A stretch of 64,000 bases of DNA from CAWGXG01 sp963826505 (GCA_963826505.1 CAWGXG010000005.1:248001-312000), one strand, 5' to 3'; shown: positions 26,702-37,078, counted from the stretch's first letter. A program made the numbers and translations. The notes: generated by a model from the sequence alone, not told the origin.

Positions 26702-28583
26702 ATGAAACCGATCATTATGGTGGTTGGCGACCACGAAACATACAATCTGCTGCAAGATTCACTGTCGAGCCACTTCCAACTCATCAAGCCTGAGCATCTC
26801 CCGGCGATTGGAGAACAAGTTGATCTCTGCGTGGTTGATGCGCCCAATTTAACCTCTTTGGGCGATTGGCTTCTCCGCAAGAAAGCCGCGGAGGCGCCTA
26901 TGATTTTCCCTGTATTGCTTGTCGCATCTCACGATAATCTCTCTGCTATGCGCCCGGAACAGCAGCGATACATTGATGGGTTCATCGTGACCCCCTTTGA
27001 ACCGGCTGAGTTACTGTCCCAGGTGAAAACGCTTCTTCGGACACGCGAACTCACATACCGGTTGAAGTTACAAGCAGAACACCTCGCCAGCGTCGGAAAA
27101 GCCATCGAAAGTACCAGCGACGCCATCAGCATCTCGGATACATCCGGCAAGGCCATCTACCTCAACCAGGCATTCACAGACCTTTATGGTTTCCGCCTAA
27201 GCGAACTGAATATCAGGGGGATTCCGAACTCCCTATTTGTAAATCCGCAGGTGGCTGAAGAAATCTTCAGGACTATCCAGCATGGCAACTCGTGGCGGGG
27301 CGAGGTGGCCCTAAAAACGAGACAGGGTCGCATCGTGCCCACGCTGCTGCGCGCCGATACCATTGAAGATGACATCGGTCGGCGCATCGGTTTAATCAGT
27401 GTGCACACAGACATCACCGCTCGCAAACGCGCTGAAGCTATTCAACGGGACCAACAGGCCTTTGAGAACGCTTTGCGCGAACTCATCGGCTACCCTGACT
27501 AGCACGCTGGAGCTTGACGAAGTGTTGGATCGTATCCTGACCAATATCGAGATCGTCGTTCCACACGACATGGCCCAAATCCTATTGATCGAGGATAGTA
27601 CAGCCCGGATCGTGCGTATCAGAGGCTTCAAAGATGTTCAGACTCAGGCCTGGCTGTTATCCCAACGCTACCACGTGACCGATAATCCCGCTTTGCAGAT
27701 GATGATTGCCACGGAAGAACCGGTCATAGGGGCAGAAAGCGCGTCGAATGGGCATGATACCTATCCGCTTGAACTGCGCAAGATACGCTCGTATGCCGGG
27801 GTACCTATCCGGTTGAAGGGACATACGATCGGTTTTTTGTATCTGCTCAGTCAAAAACCTGATTTTTTCACGGCAGATCATGCGGACCGGCTTCAAAGCT
27901 TTGCTGAACACGCCGCGATTGCCATTCAGAACGCGCGGCTTCACGAGCAAGCGCAGCGGTTGGCCGCTTTGCAGGAGCGTCAGCGACTGGCGCACGAGCT
28001 GCACGACGCTGTGAGTCAAACGCTGTATTCAGCTAGCGTGATCGCGGAAGCCTTACCGCAGTTATGGGATCGCGATCCTGAGAAAGTCAAACCACGGCTG
28101 GCGCAGTTACACCGGCTGACGCGCGGCGCGTTGGCAGAAATGCGGACGCTGTTGCTGGAGTTGCGTCCCTCAAGGCTTGCAGAAGCTGATTTTGACGACT
28201 TGCTCCACCAGTTAACCGAAGCGCTGCAAGGCCGAACCCACCTTAAGGTCACGCTAGAAATCGATGGGAAGTATACATTGCCTGAAGGCGCGCAAACTGC
28301 CCTTTTTTATATCGCCCAAGAGGCGCTAAACAACGTGGTCAAACACGCCCGGGCCACACAGGTGACGGTCTGTTTGCAAAGTCACTCTAATCGACTGGAA
28401 TTGAGTATTATGGACGATGGCCGAGGTTTTGATCCCGACCAGACCGAGTCGACTTCGATGGGATTGGGTATCATGCGTGAACGAGCCGAGGCCATTGGCG
28501 CGTTGCTACACATCACAAGCCAGGCCCACCAAGGTACCAGGGTCGTGGTGACCTGGATGAATACAGCCGGGAAGGAACACTGA
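26702..28583 (+). pseudogene. Sensor histidine kinase (receiver-like, PAS, GAF, HisKA_3, HATPase), interrupted by one frameshift
   Basis: From the ATG at 26702: a receiver-like domain (PIIMVVGDHETYNLLQDSL), a PAS domain (ISISDTSGKAIYLNQAF then ITARKRAEAI), then a stop at 27502. The adjacent frame continues at ATLTSTLELDEVLDRIL with a GAF domain, HisKA_3 phosphoacceptor helix (RQRLAHELHDAVSQTLYS, His in HELHD) and HATPase (EALNNVVKHA, DDGRGF, GLGIM). One extra base near 27485-27490 separates the two parts; removing it gives about 626 residues. A NarX/DesK-type sensor paired with the regulator that overlaps its stop codon. The rear part alone, if translated from an internal start, would still be a GAF-kinase. 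Confidence 0.85.
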
Positions 28584-29233
28584 TGAGTCAAATGAGTCAA
28601 ACCGAAACGATTCGGGTGATGATTGTCGATGACCATGACATGGTCCGCAGCGGGTTGGAAGTGATGCTTGAAGTTTATGACGATCTGGAGTTAGTAGGCA
28701 ATGTTTCGCGGGGTGAAGATGCCGTGCTACTCGGTCCTCAGCTCCAGCCCGATGTAGTGCTCATGGACCTGGTTATGCCCGGCATGAACGGCGTAGACGC
28801 AACCCGAAAACTCCGCGAGCTCTGTCCGCAAACGCAGATTATCGCGCTGACCAGTTTCAAAGACAGAGAACTCGTGCAAGGCGCGCTCCAGGCGGGCGCG
28901 ATTGGTTACCTGTTGAAAAACATTACGAACGAGGAATTGGCCACGGCTATTCGAGCCGCCTGTACAGGCCGTTCCACGCTTGCCCCTGAAGCGACTCGCA
29001 TCCTGATTGAGGCCGCAACTCAACCTCCCCCGCCTGGTCATGATCTCACCGAACGCGAACGCGAAGTGTTGCAGTTGATCACCACCGGGCTGAACAACCG
29101 TGAGATAGCCGAACGGCTGACCATCAGCCGTTCCACGGTGAAGAATCATGTCAGCAATGTGCTGTCGAAGCTTGGGGTGAACAGCCGCACGGAAGCCGCC
29201 ACCCTCGCGGTGCAGCACAACTTGGTCAATTGA
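28583..29233 (+). CDS. NarL/FixJ-family response regulator
   Basis: 216 residues: receiver domain (IRVMIVDDHDMVRSG, phosphoacceptor Asp in VVLMDLVMPGMNG, switch Thr/Ser region IALTSFKD and KNI) and a C-terminal LuxR-type HTH (LTEREREVLQLITTGLNN, LTISRSTVKNHVSNVL). The ATG overlaps the kinase stop in TGATG, so the pair is translationally coupled. The first bases duplicate ATGAGTCAA twice, giving MSQMSQ. A rho-independent terminator lies 45 bp downstream, so the two-component operon ends here. Confidence 0.95.
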   Translation: MSQMSQTETIRVMIVDDHDMVRSGLEVMLEVYDDLELVGNVSRGEDAVLLGPQLQPDVVLMDLVMPGMNGVDATRKLRELCPQTQIIALTSFKDRELVQGALQAGAIGYLLKNITNEELATAIRAACTGRSTLAPEATRILIEAATQPPPPGHDLTEREREVLQLITTGLNNREIAERLTISRSTVKNHVSNVLSKLGVNSRTEAATLAVQHNLVN

Positions 29234-29278
29234 CCCAGGCCAATCTCGACCAATTGGCCTATCTGGAAATCCCTCAGA

Positions 29279-29302
29279 CCCCTCATGTGCCTGAGGGGTT
29301 TT
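29279..29302 (+). terminator. Rho-independent terminator after response regulator
   Basis: CCCCTCA (29279-29285) pairs with TGAGGGG (29292-29298) around a TGTGCC loop, followed by TTTT. A second stem (AGGCCAA/TTGGCCT, 29237-29260) precedes it. Confidence 0.8.
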
Positions 29303-29408
29303 GAGTTTATGATGAAAAGTGAAGGTGATTGATAGTTGACGGTTCGCAGACTCGAGTGACTCGCGTCTGGGAAACCATCTATTCAGGCTAGAAGGAGTGA
29401 CCATTCTA

Positions 29409-29687
29409 ATGAATGACAACCGAAATTCTATAGAAACCATGATACAAAATCTGACCGCACAGATCGACGAGATGCAGAGAAAAGCTGCTCAAGTTGATAC
29501 TGATGCGCGCGATGAATACGACCGCCAAATCAACGCATTGAAGGCCCAGAAGCGCCAGGCCGAACAAAAACTGGCTGAATTGGAGGCCTCCAGTACGAGC
29601 GCGGTTGAGGATATCAAATCCGGCATCCAGCAAGTTTGGGACGACGTAAAAGAAACGGTCGGGGACGCAGTCGCACGTTTCAAATAG
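29409..29687 (+). CDS. Small coiled-coil protein
   Basis: 92 residues from the ATG at 29409, with GAAGGAG upstream. Almost entirely helical and charged with heptad spacing: TAQIDEMQRKAAQVD then KAQKRQAEQKLAELEASS, and an amphipathic tail IQQVWDDVKETVGDAVARFK. Similar proteins are stress-associated in Chloroflexota and cyanobacteria (sll1863-type outline), but the exact family is not certain. A strong hairpin follows the stop. Confidence 0.65.
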   Translation: MNDNRNSIETMIQNLTAQIDEMQRKAAQVDTDARDEYDRQINALKAQKRQAEQKLAELEASSTSAVEDIKSGIQQVWDDVKETVGDAVARFK

Positions 29688-29700
29688 CGCGTCTATTGCC

Positions 29701-29757
29701 CGATCCCGATTGGATACGCCGAGCAACATTGGTTGGGTCGACTTCCAATTGGGATCG
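29701..29757 (+). other. Long stem-loop downstream of the coiled-coil gene
   Basis: CGATCCC plus ATTGGA (29701-29714) pairs with TCCAAT plus GGGATCG (29744-29757), one G-U wobble between, giving a 14-bp helix with a 29-nt loop, 14 bp after the stop codon. No U tract follows, so it may protect or terminate the transcript by another means. Confidence 0.5.
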
Positions 29758-29945
29758 TGTCATGCCTACTTAACGGCGTCAAGAATATTCAAGCCAGGCT
29801 GTCCAAACAGGTAATCACAAATGACCTAAGCAGAACGCTTATTTCACTTGTAGTCGGGAATCGCGGGCGCAAGGGAGCAAGCTGAGGCGGGTTGAGGCTC
29901 TGATTGCAACCCTGGCTTGCCAGATTGGGGGGGATTGTACTGACC

Positions 29946-30947
29946 CTACGGCCACAAAACGACAACCGCCGCAAACAGCGCGTATAACATAATCACTAAC
30001 TTGCCATCTGATCGTGATAAGCCGCGACGCCGATAAGCAAGCCACACGACCAAACCCGTCATGCCCAACAACCACCAGATTGCGAACAACGCCGGGTTTG
30101 AAATGGTGCCTACTCCAAACATCAGCGCCGGGATACAGATCCCTGCCAGCACATTCAGCGTGTTACTATTCAACGCCTCGCTGACTACTGCCGAACCTCG
30201 ATTATGTTGGGCCAGGCGAAGCGCCGCGAGCAAATTGGGAATACCAGTCAATGTTGCCAGAATCACGATACCTAGCACAAGCGGGGGTATATTCCAGGTT
30301 CTCCCGATGACGATTGCGCTGCGGACCATTCCGAAACTCCCCAATATGATAGATGCCAGTGCAGGAACAATAGCCAACGCTTCATTCCAGGTAGCGTAGG
30401 GAGCTGTTTTGTCCTTGCGCGCGCTTTGATGTACCTCATCGACCAGACTGCATAACAGACGTTTTATTTCGGTGGGAAGTCGCCAGCGCGCCACATTGAC
30501 CGACCGCAGCGATGAAATCATCCCGTAGGGGATCAGCAGCGCCACAATCAGAACGAAACTGGTCACAGATGCCATAACCCTTAGAATGAGTGCGGTCGCA
30601 ATAACTGTCACAGCCAGCGCTACTGTCCCATTGAACAACAGAACGGGCTTCTCAATATGCACTTTTCCCGCCACAACCGCACTCAGGCCAAGCAGCGCAA
30701 CAAGGTTAAAGATGTTAGAACCAAGCACGACTCCTATACTGAGATCGTGAGAATCGGTGATTAGTGCAGCCACCGCCGACGAAATCTCAGGACTATCAGC
30801 GGCAAACGCCGTGATGATGCCCAGCAACCCCTCCGACAGTTTCAGGCGAGTACCGATTCTTTCCAGGTTGTTTGCCAATACGAGACTTGATACGGCACTA
30901 AGAACCAGGGACCCTACAAACACAACGATGGCAACACCAAAGGTCAT
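29946..30947 (-). CDS. Sodium/calcium exchanger family (CaCA) membrane protein
   Basis: 333 residues with about ten membrane segments and two alpha-repeat-like motifs: GIITAFAADSPEISSAVAAL near residue 42 and ATLTGIPNLLAALRLAQ near residue 235, the inverted-topology pair that forms the ion path in CaCA antiporters; the second copy has a GIPNLLAA version of the GTSxPE motif. It exports Ca2+ or another cation against Na+ or H+. It is 53 bp downstream of the aconitase gene on the same strand. Confidence 0.85.
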   Translation of the reverse strand: MTFGVAIVVFVGSLVLSAVSSLVLANNLERIGTRLKLSEGLLGIITAFAADSPEISSAVAALITDSHDLSIGVVLGSNIFNLVALLGLSAVVAGKVHIEKPVLLFNGTVALAVTVIATALILRVMASVTSFVLIVALLIPYGMISSLRSVNVARWRLPTEIKRLLCSLVDEVHQSARKDKTAPYATWNEALAIVPALASIILGSFGMVRSAIVIGRTWNIPPLVLGIVILATLTGIPNLLAALRLAQHNRGSAVVSEALNSNTLNVLAGICIPALMFGVGTISNPALFAIWWLLGMTGLVVWLAYRRRGLSRSDGKLVIMLYALFAAVVVLWP

Positions 30948-31000
30948 GCTTTGCCTCCCTTTAAGACTGTTTCCCTTAAACCGATTGTTTCACGGCGCTG

Positions 31001-32950
31001 CTATGGGGCAGTACGTGCCCGCAAGACGGTGATCAGACTGCCCGCCAGCACCATTTCAAGCTGACGCTCGCTCAGAGCATGGCGCAGCGTATAGGCTTCG
31101 GAGCGCGAGGTATTCAATACCGTTAATTGGTCACTTGTGCTGATCGCGTGCCGCAGATCATGGAACGCCAAGCTATCCCCCTGCGCGATGCGATCAAAGT
31201 CTTCAGGATCGGCAAACGTCAGCGGCACGATGCCGAAGTTGACCAGATTCTGCCAATGGATACGCGCAAAGCTCTTGGCGATCACGATCCGCACGCCAAG
31301 GTAGCGCGGCGCGAGTGCGGCGTGCTCCCGGCTCGATCCCTGTCCGTAGTTGGCTCCACCCACGATCACGGAACCCGTCTTCTGGTGTTCCATCGCGCGG
31401 CCATAATAACCCTGGTCCATCTGCGCAAAGACAAACCGACTGATGGCTGGGATATTGCTGCGAAACGGCAGCACCTTCGATCCGGCGGGCATGATCTCAT
31501 CGGTGGATATGTCATCGCCCACCTTGATCAGCACCGGCAGAGTCATATCATCTGGCAGCGGGTCAAAATGCGGCAGACTGGCGATATTCGGGCCTTTGAC
31601 CAGTTCGACCGCTTCGCCCGGCGGCGGAGGCGGGGTCAGCATGGTATCGTCGATGATCAGCGCGGCGGGTTCGACGAAGTCTGGATACTCCATATCCAAT
31701 GTACGCGGATCAGTGATCTGCCCGGTCAGCGCTGAGGCTGCCGCTGTCTCCGGACTGCACAAATACACCGCATCCTCGCGCGTGCCGGAGCGTCCGGGGA
31801 AATTACGTGGCACCGTGCGCAAGCTTATGCGACCTGTGGCCGGTGATTGGCCCATGCCAATACAGCCGTTACACCCGGCCTGGTGAATACGCCCACCTGC
31901 GCGAAGCAGCAGCGACAAATAGCCCAATTCGATCAGATTTTCCTGGATTTGGCGGGAAGTGGGATTGATGTCGAACGATACCGACGGCGGAATCTTTTTC
32001 CCGGCGACGATCATGGCCGCCACCCCAAAATCGCGCAGCCCTGGGTTAGCCGAAGACCCGAGCATCGATTGGTAAATCGGGCGGCCCGCCACCTCGCGCA
32101 CTGGGACGACGTTGCCCGGACTGCTCGGCAGCGCGATAAGCGGCTCAAGCCGCGAAAGGTCGATCTCGTCGTGTTCGTCATAACTCGCGCCCTTGTCCGC
32201 CGTCAGTTCGAGCCAGTCCGATCCGCGCCCCTGCTTCTCCATGAAAGCGCGCACGTGAGCGTCAGACGGGAAAACAGTCGTCGTCGCGCCGAGTTCCGCG
32301 CCCATATTGGCGATTACATGGCGATCCATCGCGCTGAGATGCTGCAAGCCCGGCCCGTAATATTCGATAATCCTGCCGATGCCCCCTTTGACCCCGTGAC
32401 GGCGCAGCATTTCGAGAATCACGTCTTTGGCGCTGACCCAATCCGGCAGCGCGCCCGTCAGCTTCACCCCCATGATCGCCGGCATCTTGACGTAAAACGG
32501 CTCACCGGCCATCGCTAACGCGACCTCCAGCCCGCCTGCACCTATCGCCAACATCCCTAGCGATCCCGCTGCGCAGGTGTGGCTGTCGGACCCCAGCAGT
32601 GTCTTTCCGGGAATACCGAAGCGTTCCATATGCACGGGATGGCTGACGCCGTTGCCCGGTCGGCTAAACCACACGCCGAACTTCTGGCACGCGCTATACA
32701 AAAACAGGTGATCGTCGGGATTCTTGAAATCCGCCTGGATGAGGTTGTGATCGACGTACTGCGCCGACACCTCCGTTTTGACGCGGTCAAGACCAATCGC
32801 CTCCAATTGCAACATGACCAGCGTTCCAGTCGCGTCCTGGGTGAGCGTCTGGTCAATGCTCAGGCCGATTTCCTCCCCGATATCCATGGTGCCCGATACA
32901 AGATGCGACGCGATCAGTTTTTGGGCCACGTTGCGGGGTTTGTTTGCCAT
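31001..32950 (-). CDS. Aconitate hydratase
   Basis: 649 residues, the length of the aconitase subfamily near 650 residues that interconverts citrate and isocitrate through aconitate in the TCA cycle. The [4Fe-4S] ligands are visible as the Cys in LLGSDSHTCAAG and the CNGCIGMG pair. The swivel domain contains DDISTDEIMPAGSKVLPF and GGANYGQGSSREHAAL. It is 20 bp downstream of the E2 gene of 2-oxoglutarate dehydrogenase, so both steps of the oxidative cycle are encoded in one operon. Homoaconitase activity cannot be excluded by sequence alone. Confidence 0.93.
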   Translation of the reverse strand: MANKPRNVAQKLIASHLVSGTMDIGEEIGLSIDQTLTQDATGTLVMLQLEAIGLDRVKTEVSAQYVDHNLIQADFKNPDDHLFLYSACQKFGVWFSRPGNGVSHPVHMERFGIPGKTLLGSDSHTCAAGSLGMLAIGAGGLEVALAMAGEPFYVKMPAIMGVKLTGALPDWVSAKDVILEMLRRHGVKGGIGRIIEYYGPGLQHLSAMDRHVIANMGAELGATTTVFPSDAHVRAFMEKQGRGSDWLELTADKGASYDEHDEIDLSRLEPLIALPSSPGNVVPVREVAGRPIYQSMLGSSANPGLRDFGVAAMIVAGKKIPPSVSFDINPTSRQIQENLIELGYLSLLLRAGGRIHQAGCNGCIGMGQSPATGRISLRTVPRNFPGRSGTREDAVYLCSPETAAASALTGQITDPRTLDMEYPDFVEPAALIIDDTMLTPPPPPGEAVELVKGPNIASLPHFDPLPDDMTLPVLIKVGDDISTDEIMPAGSKVLPFRSNIPAISRFVFAQMDQGYYGRAMEHQKTGSVIVGGANYGQGSSREHAALAPRYLGVRIVIAKSFARIHWQNLVNFGIVPLTFADPEDFDRIAQGDSLAFHDLRHAISTSDQLTVLNTSRSEAYTLRHALSERQLEMVLAGSLITVLRARTAP

Positions 32951-32970
32951 GATTTCACCTTCCTAACCGT

Positions 32971-34212
32971 CTAGCCTTCCAATAACAGCGCCTCTGGGTC
33001 TTCAATCAATTCCTTCACACGCACCAAGAATTGCACAGCCTCGCGGCCATCGATTACACGGTGATCGTAACTAAGCGCGATGTACATCATGGGCCGGATC
33101 ACGACTTCACCGTTCAGCGCCACCGGGCGATCCTCGATTTTGTGCAGCCCCAAAATACCCACCTGCGGCGGATTCAGGATCGGCGTGCTCATCAGCGAGC
33201 CGAAAACCCCGCCGTTCGTGATCGTGAACGTGCCTCCGCGCAGTTCTTCGAGCATCAGTTGACCATCCGTGGCGCGCTGTGCCATGTCCTTAATCGACCG
33301 CTCGATTGCGCCGACACTCATCCGATCCGCGTCGCGCATCACGGGCACAACCAGGCCCCCCGGCGCGCCAATCGCCATCCCGATGTCATAGTAATACTTG
33401 AGCACGAGATCGTCGCCTTGCAGCTCCGCATTCACCTGCGGGAACGCCTTCAGCGCGCCAATGACCGCCTTAACGAAAAACGATGCGATCCCCAGCTTGA
33501 CGCCGTATCGTTCGACAAAAGCCGCTTGGCGGCGTTTGCGCAGCGCCATGATGGCCGTCATATCGACTTCGTTAAACGTCGTGAGCATGGCGGCGCTGTG
33601 CTGCGCTTCGACCAACCGGGCCGCAATCGTCCGGCGGCGGCGGGAGAGGCGCTGGCGTTCTTCGCGGCGCGCGGTGCTCTGCGCGGGCATGGCTTCCACC
33701 CCCCGAGCCGGTGCCGCTGGCGACGCGTTCGGTTCCGGCGCTGTCTGTTCGGACAGGTAACGTTCAACGTCTTCTTTCGTCACCCGGCCCTGCGGACCGC
33801 TCGCCTTTAGACGCGTAACATCAATCTCGTGTTCGGCAGCAAGACGCCGCGCGACCGGCGTGATCGCGGGTTTAGATTTCTCCCTGGCGGGCGGCGGCGT
33901 TTCGGCAGACGCTTCAGGTGTTTTTTCGACGGCCTGCGGCTGCGGTGCTTCTGGCGCGGCAGATTTGCCCTCGGCGGCTTCCTCTATCACACCCAGCACA
34001 TCCCCGATCTTCACATCTTCTCCGGCCTGGCGCTCGATGTGGGCCAGCACACCGGCCACCTCTGCGCCGACATCCAGGTCTACTTTCTCCGTTTCGAGCA
34101 CAACGACCGCTTCGCCTATCTCCACACGGTCGCCCTCCTGCTTCAGCCAATCCGCGACAGTCGCCTCCACAATCGATTCACCCAGCTCAGGGACGCGTAT
34201 TTCCTTTGTCAT
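32971..34212 (-). CDS. sucB: Dihydrolipoyllysine succinyltransferase (E2 of 2-oxoglutarate dehydrogenase)
   Basis: 413 residues: N-terminal lipoyl domain (VVLETEKVDLDVGAEV, lipoylated Lys in ETEKVDL), a Pro/Ala/Glu-rich linker, an E3-binding peripheral domain (ARRLAAEHEIDVTRLKASG), a second linker and the catalytic acyltransferase domain ending in SYDHRVIDGREAVQFL with the catalytic His and Asp. It transfers the succinyl group to CoA. It follows sucA by 14 bp with AAGGGAAAAAAGACG before the ATG. No dihydrolipoamide dehydrogenase is in the window. Confidence 0.95.
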   Translation of the reverse strand: MTKEIRVPELGESIVEATVADWLKQEGDRVEIGEAVVVLETEKVDLDVGAEVAGVLAHIERQAGEDVKIGDVLGVIEEAAEGKSAAPEAPQPQAVEKTPEASAETPPPAREKSKPAITPVARRLAAEHEIDVTRLKASGPQGRVTKEDVERYLSEQTAPEPNASPAAPARGVEAMPAQSTARREERQRLSRRRRTIAARLVEAQHSAAMLTTFNEVDMTAIMALRKRRQAAFVERYGVKLGIASFFVKAVIGALKAFPQVNAELQGDDLVLKYYYDIGMAIGAPGGLVVPVMRDADRMSVGAIERSIKDMAQRATDGQLMLEELRGGTFTITNGGVFGSLMSTPILNPPQVGILGLHKIEDRPVALNGEVVIRPMMYIALSYDHRVIDGREAVQFLVRVKELIEDPEALLLEG

Positions 34213-34226
34213 CGTCTTTTTTCCCT

Positions 34227-37025
34227 TTAGCTCACCACAAAATCATCGTCAATCGGATCGGGGCCGGGATCAAAGGCCTGCGCAATCAAACGCTCCTGGT
34301 TTTCCGTGTGCCATGTGGATGACCCCTCCGCCGGGCTGGAACTGACAGCGCGGCCCACGTAACGCACACGCCAACGACCGGCGCTAAGCGTCTCCAGGTG
34401 CGGATCGATGAACTGCCATGCGCCCATGTTGGCCGGTTCTTCCTGCACCCAGACGATTTCCTCGGCGTTGGGATACCGTTCGAGGACGGGTACAAGGTCT
34501 TGTTCGGGAAACGGATAAAGCTGTTCGAGGCGAACGACCGCCACCTCATCATGCGGATCACGGTAATCACTCGTGATCAGATCAACGTACACTTTACCGC
34601 TGCACAAAAACACCCGTTTGATCGGGTCGGAGTTTTCATGGGCGCGCTCGTCATCGATCACCGGCTGCCAGCTTCCCGTCGACAGATCGCGCAGCGAACA
34701 GGCGACGCGTGGATGTCGCAGCAGGCTTTTGGGCGTCATCACGATCAGCGGCAGCGGATCGGATTCCAGTAACAACGCTTGGCGGCGCAGCAGGTGGAAG
34801 AACTGCGCGGCCGTCGTGCAGTTGGCGATGCGCATATTTGTTTCACCGGTCAGGAGCAAAAAACGCTCCAACCGCGCACTTGAATGATCGGGTCCGGCCC
34901 CCTCGTAACCGTGTGGTAGCAGCATCACCAGTGAGGTAGTTTGCCCCCACTTGGCCCGCGCGGAACTGATAAACTCATCTATCATCGTCTGCGCGTTATT
35001 CACAAAATCGCCGTACTGCGCTTCCCAGATGACCAGCGCGCCCGGTTTCGCCATGCTGTAGCCATATTCAAACCCGACCACCGCCGCCTCGCTCAGAGGG
35101 CTGTTCAGTATTTCGCAGGCGGCCCGCGCTTCTGGAAGTGCCTGCAAAGGGATATACACATCGCCCGTTTCGGTATCATGAAATACGGCGTGACGCTGGT
35201 TGAAGGTGCCGCGCTGAGTATCCTGCCCGGACAGACGTACCGGGATACCATCCTCCAATACAGACGCCAGGGCCAAGGTCTCCGCCCACGCCCAATCCAC
35301 CGCGGGCGCGTCAGGATCGCGCAAATCATCGCGGCGGCGGTCCATCACGCGCGCGAGCTTACGATGCAGGTTGAAATCATCCGGCACCGTCAACAAAGCG
35401 TCGTTGAGCGCCTTAACCCGTTCCAGGCTAATAGCCGTTTTCACCCGCCGCGCCACACCCTGAGGGGTCGGCTGGGGCCGTGTCTCGTACAAATCCTCTT
35501 CAGGCTGCAAATTCTCGTATATCTGTTGCAGCCGGGCAGTGTGTTGTTGGACCATCTCATCCGCCTGCGCGGGCGTCAGGATGCCGCGAGCCGCCAGCCG
35601 CTCCGCCCACAGCGTGCGCACGGTAGGATGGTTGCGAATCACGTCATACATCAGCGGCTGGGTAAAGCTCGGCTCGTCGCCTTCGTTATGCCCATAGCGA
35701 CGATAGCCGATCAGGTCGATCATAAAATCTTTGTGGAACTGCGCGCGGAAAGCAAACGCCAGCCGCGCCACTTCGAGGCAGGCCGCCGGATCGTCCGCGT
35801 TGACGTGCGCAATCGGAATTTTAAAACCTTTGGCGATGGTGCTGGCATAATGCGTGCTGCGGGTTTCGTCGGCAGTCGCCGTATAACCTAACTGGTTGTT
35901 GGCGATGATGTGCACCGTCCCGCCGATCCAATAACCACTTAAGGCAGACAGTGTCAGCGTTTCGGTGATGACGCCCTGGCCAGAAAATGCCGCGTCGCCA
36001 TGAATCAGGATAGGCAGTGTTTGCATCGGATCGAATTCAGGTGCGCCCGGCTTATTCGCCTGTGTGCCTGCCGCGCGTGCCATACCCGACAACACCGGGT
36101 TGATCGCCTCAAGATGGCTGGGGTTGGGCGGCATGTCAATTGTCACGTCACACGATTCGTCACCGCGCGCCTGGCGGTATGCGCCCTTGTGATATTTCAC
36201 GTCTCCGGTCCATCCCAGGTCGTCGAAAAAACTCCGCCCTTTCTGAACTGGGTCTTTAAATTCGGCCAGGATTTGCGCGTACGGTTTCTGGAGCACATGC
36301 GCCAGCACATTCAGCCGCCCCCGGTGCGCCATGCCAATCAGCACATTACCGATCCCGGTGTCACCCGCCGCGCAGATGATTTCGTCCAACACTGGCACCA
36401 TCACATCCAGCCCTTCAATCGAAAAGCGGTGCTTGCCGGGGAAAACGCGCTGTAGAAACTGTTCGAACACCTCAACTTCGGTCAAGCGGCTGAGCAGCGC
36501 CCGCCATTCGTCGGGATCGTCTTCCAGGCGAAAACGGCGTAACTCGGCGGCATCGCGCAGCCAGTCACGTTCAGCAGGCTCGAGGATGTGATCGGTGTCA
36601 TAGCCAATCGTTGATGAGTAAACCGCCCGCAATTTCTCAATCGCTTCCCAGGCATTTGTTGCAGTTCCGGCAATCGGACCGCCGACCAGTTCCGCTGGCA
36701 AATGTTTGAGGGCAGCCTCATCGACGCCATGCGCTGCCAGTTGCAGCAGCGGATCGCCCGGCGGCGGACTGTCCAGCGGATCGAGTTGGGCGGCCAAATG
36801 CCCCGTGCTGCGAATCGCCTGCGCCGCGTTAGCCGCGCCGACAATCTCCCGCAGCGATCCCGCCGTCTGCGTTGAAAGTGACGAGGTGTATTCGTCTGGC
36901 GGTGTCCACTCGTCAAAAAAGGTACGGGTAGCCGCATCCACCGATTCGGGATCGGCACGATACCGCTCGTAAAGTTCCAGGATATAGCCGGCGTTCGGGC
37001 CGTGAAAATCATGCCAAAAATCCAT
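34227..37025 (-). CDS. sucA: 2-oxoglutarate dehydrogenase E1 component
   Basis: 932 residues from the ATG at 37025 (a GTG 12 bp upstream is possible). Family features: the N-terminal FWHDFHGPNAGYILELYERY, thiamine-diphosphate region GMAHRGRLNVLAHVLQKP, GDAAFSGQGV, RYGHNEGDEP, FNQRHAVFHD and a C-terminal PRPAxxx-type end replaced by VRYVGRAVSSSPAEG. It decarboxylates 2-oxoglutarate and succinylates the lipoyl group on SucB. First gene of a sucA-sucB-aconitase operon, followed by the antiporter gene. Confidence 0.95.
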   Translation of the reverse strand: MDFWHDFHGPNAGYILELYERYRADPESVDAATRTFFDEWTPPDEYTSSLSTQTAGSLREIVGAANAAQAIRSTGHLAAQLDPLDSPPPGDPLLQLAAHGVDEAALKHLPAELVGGPIAGTATNAWEAIEKLRAVYSSTIGYDTDHILEPAERDWLRDAAELRRFRLEDDPDEWRALLSRLTEVEVFEQFLQRVFPGKHRFSIEGLDVMVPVLDEIICAAGDTGIGNVLIGMAHRGRLNVLAHVLQKPYAQILAEFKDPVQKGRSFFDDLGWTGDVKYHKGAYRQARGDESCDVTIDMPPNPSHLEAINPVLSGMARAAGTQANKPGAPEFDPMQTLPILIHGDAAFSGQGVITETLTLSALSGYWIGGTVHIIANNQLGYTATADETRSTHYASTIAKGFKIPIAHVNADDPAACLEVARLAFAFRAQFHKDFMIDLIGYRRYGHNEGDEPSFTQPLMYDVIRNHPTVRTLWAERLAARGILTPAQADEMVQQHTARLQQIYENLQPEEDLYETRPQPTPQGVARRVKTAISLERVKALNDALLTVPDDFNLHRKLARVMDRRRDDLRDPDAPAVDWAWAETLALASVLEDGIPVRLSGQDTQRGTFNQRHAVFHDTETGDVYIPLQALPEARAACEILNSPLSEAAVVGFEYGYSMAKPGALVIWEAQYGDFVNNAQTMIDEFISSARAKWGQTTSLVMLLPHGYEGAGPDHSSARLERFLLLTGETNMRIANCTTAAQFFHLLRRQALLLESDPLPLIVMTPKSLLRHPRVACSLRDLSTGSWQPVIDDERAHENSDPIKRVFLCSGKVYVDLITSDYRDPHDEVAVVRLEQLYPFPEQDLVPVLERYPNAEEIVWVQEEPANMGAWQFIDPHLETLSAGRWRVRYVGRAVSSSPAEGSSTWHTENQERLIAQAFDPGPDPIDDDFVVS

Positions 37026-37072
37026 CGCTCTGATCACCCGTGATTATTCTGCAAAGTCTCGTCTTATCGAAG

Positions 37073-37078
37073 ATTATA
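37073..37078 (-). promoter_or_regulatory. Possible -10 element for the sucA operon
   Basis: On the minus strand TATAAT lies about 48 bp upstream of the sucA ATG. No consensus -35 was seen; a CCCAGG/CCTGGG hairpin occupies 37084-37100 where one would be expected. Confidence 0.3.
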
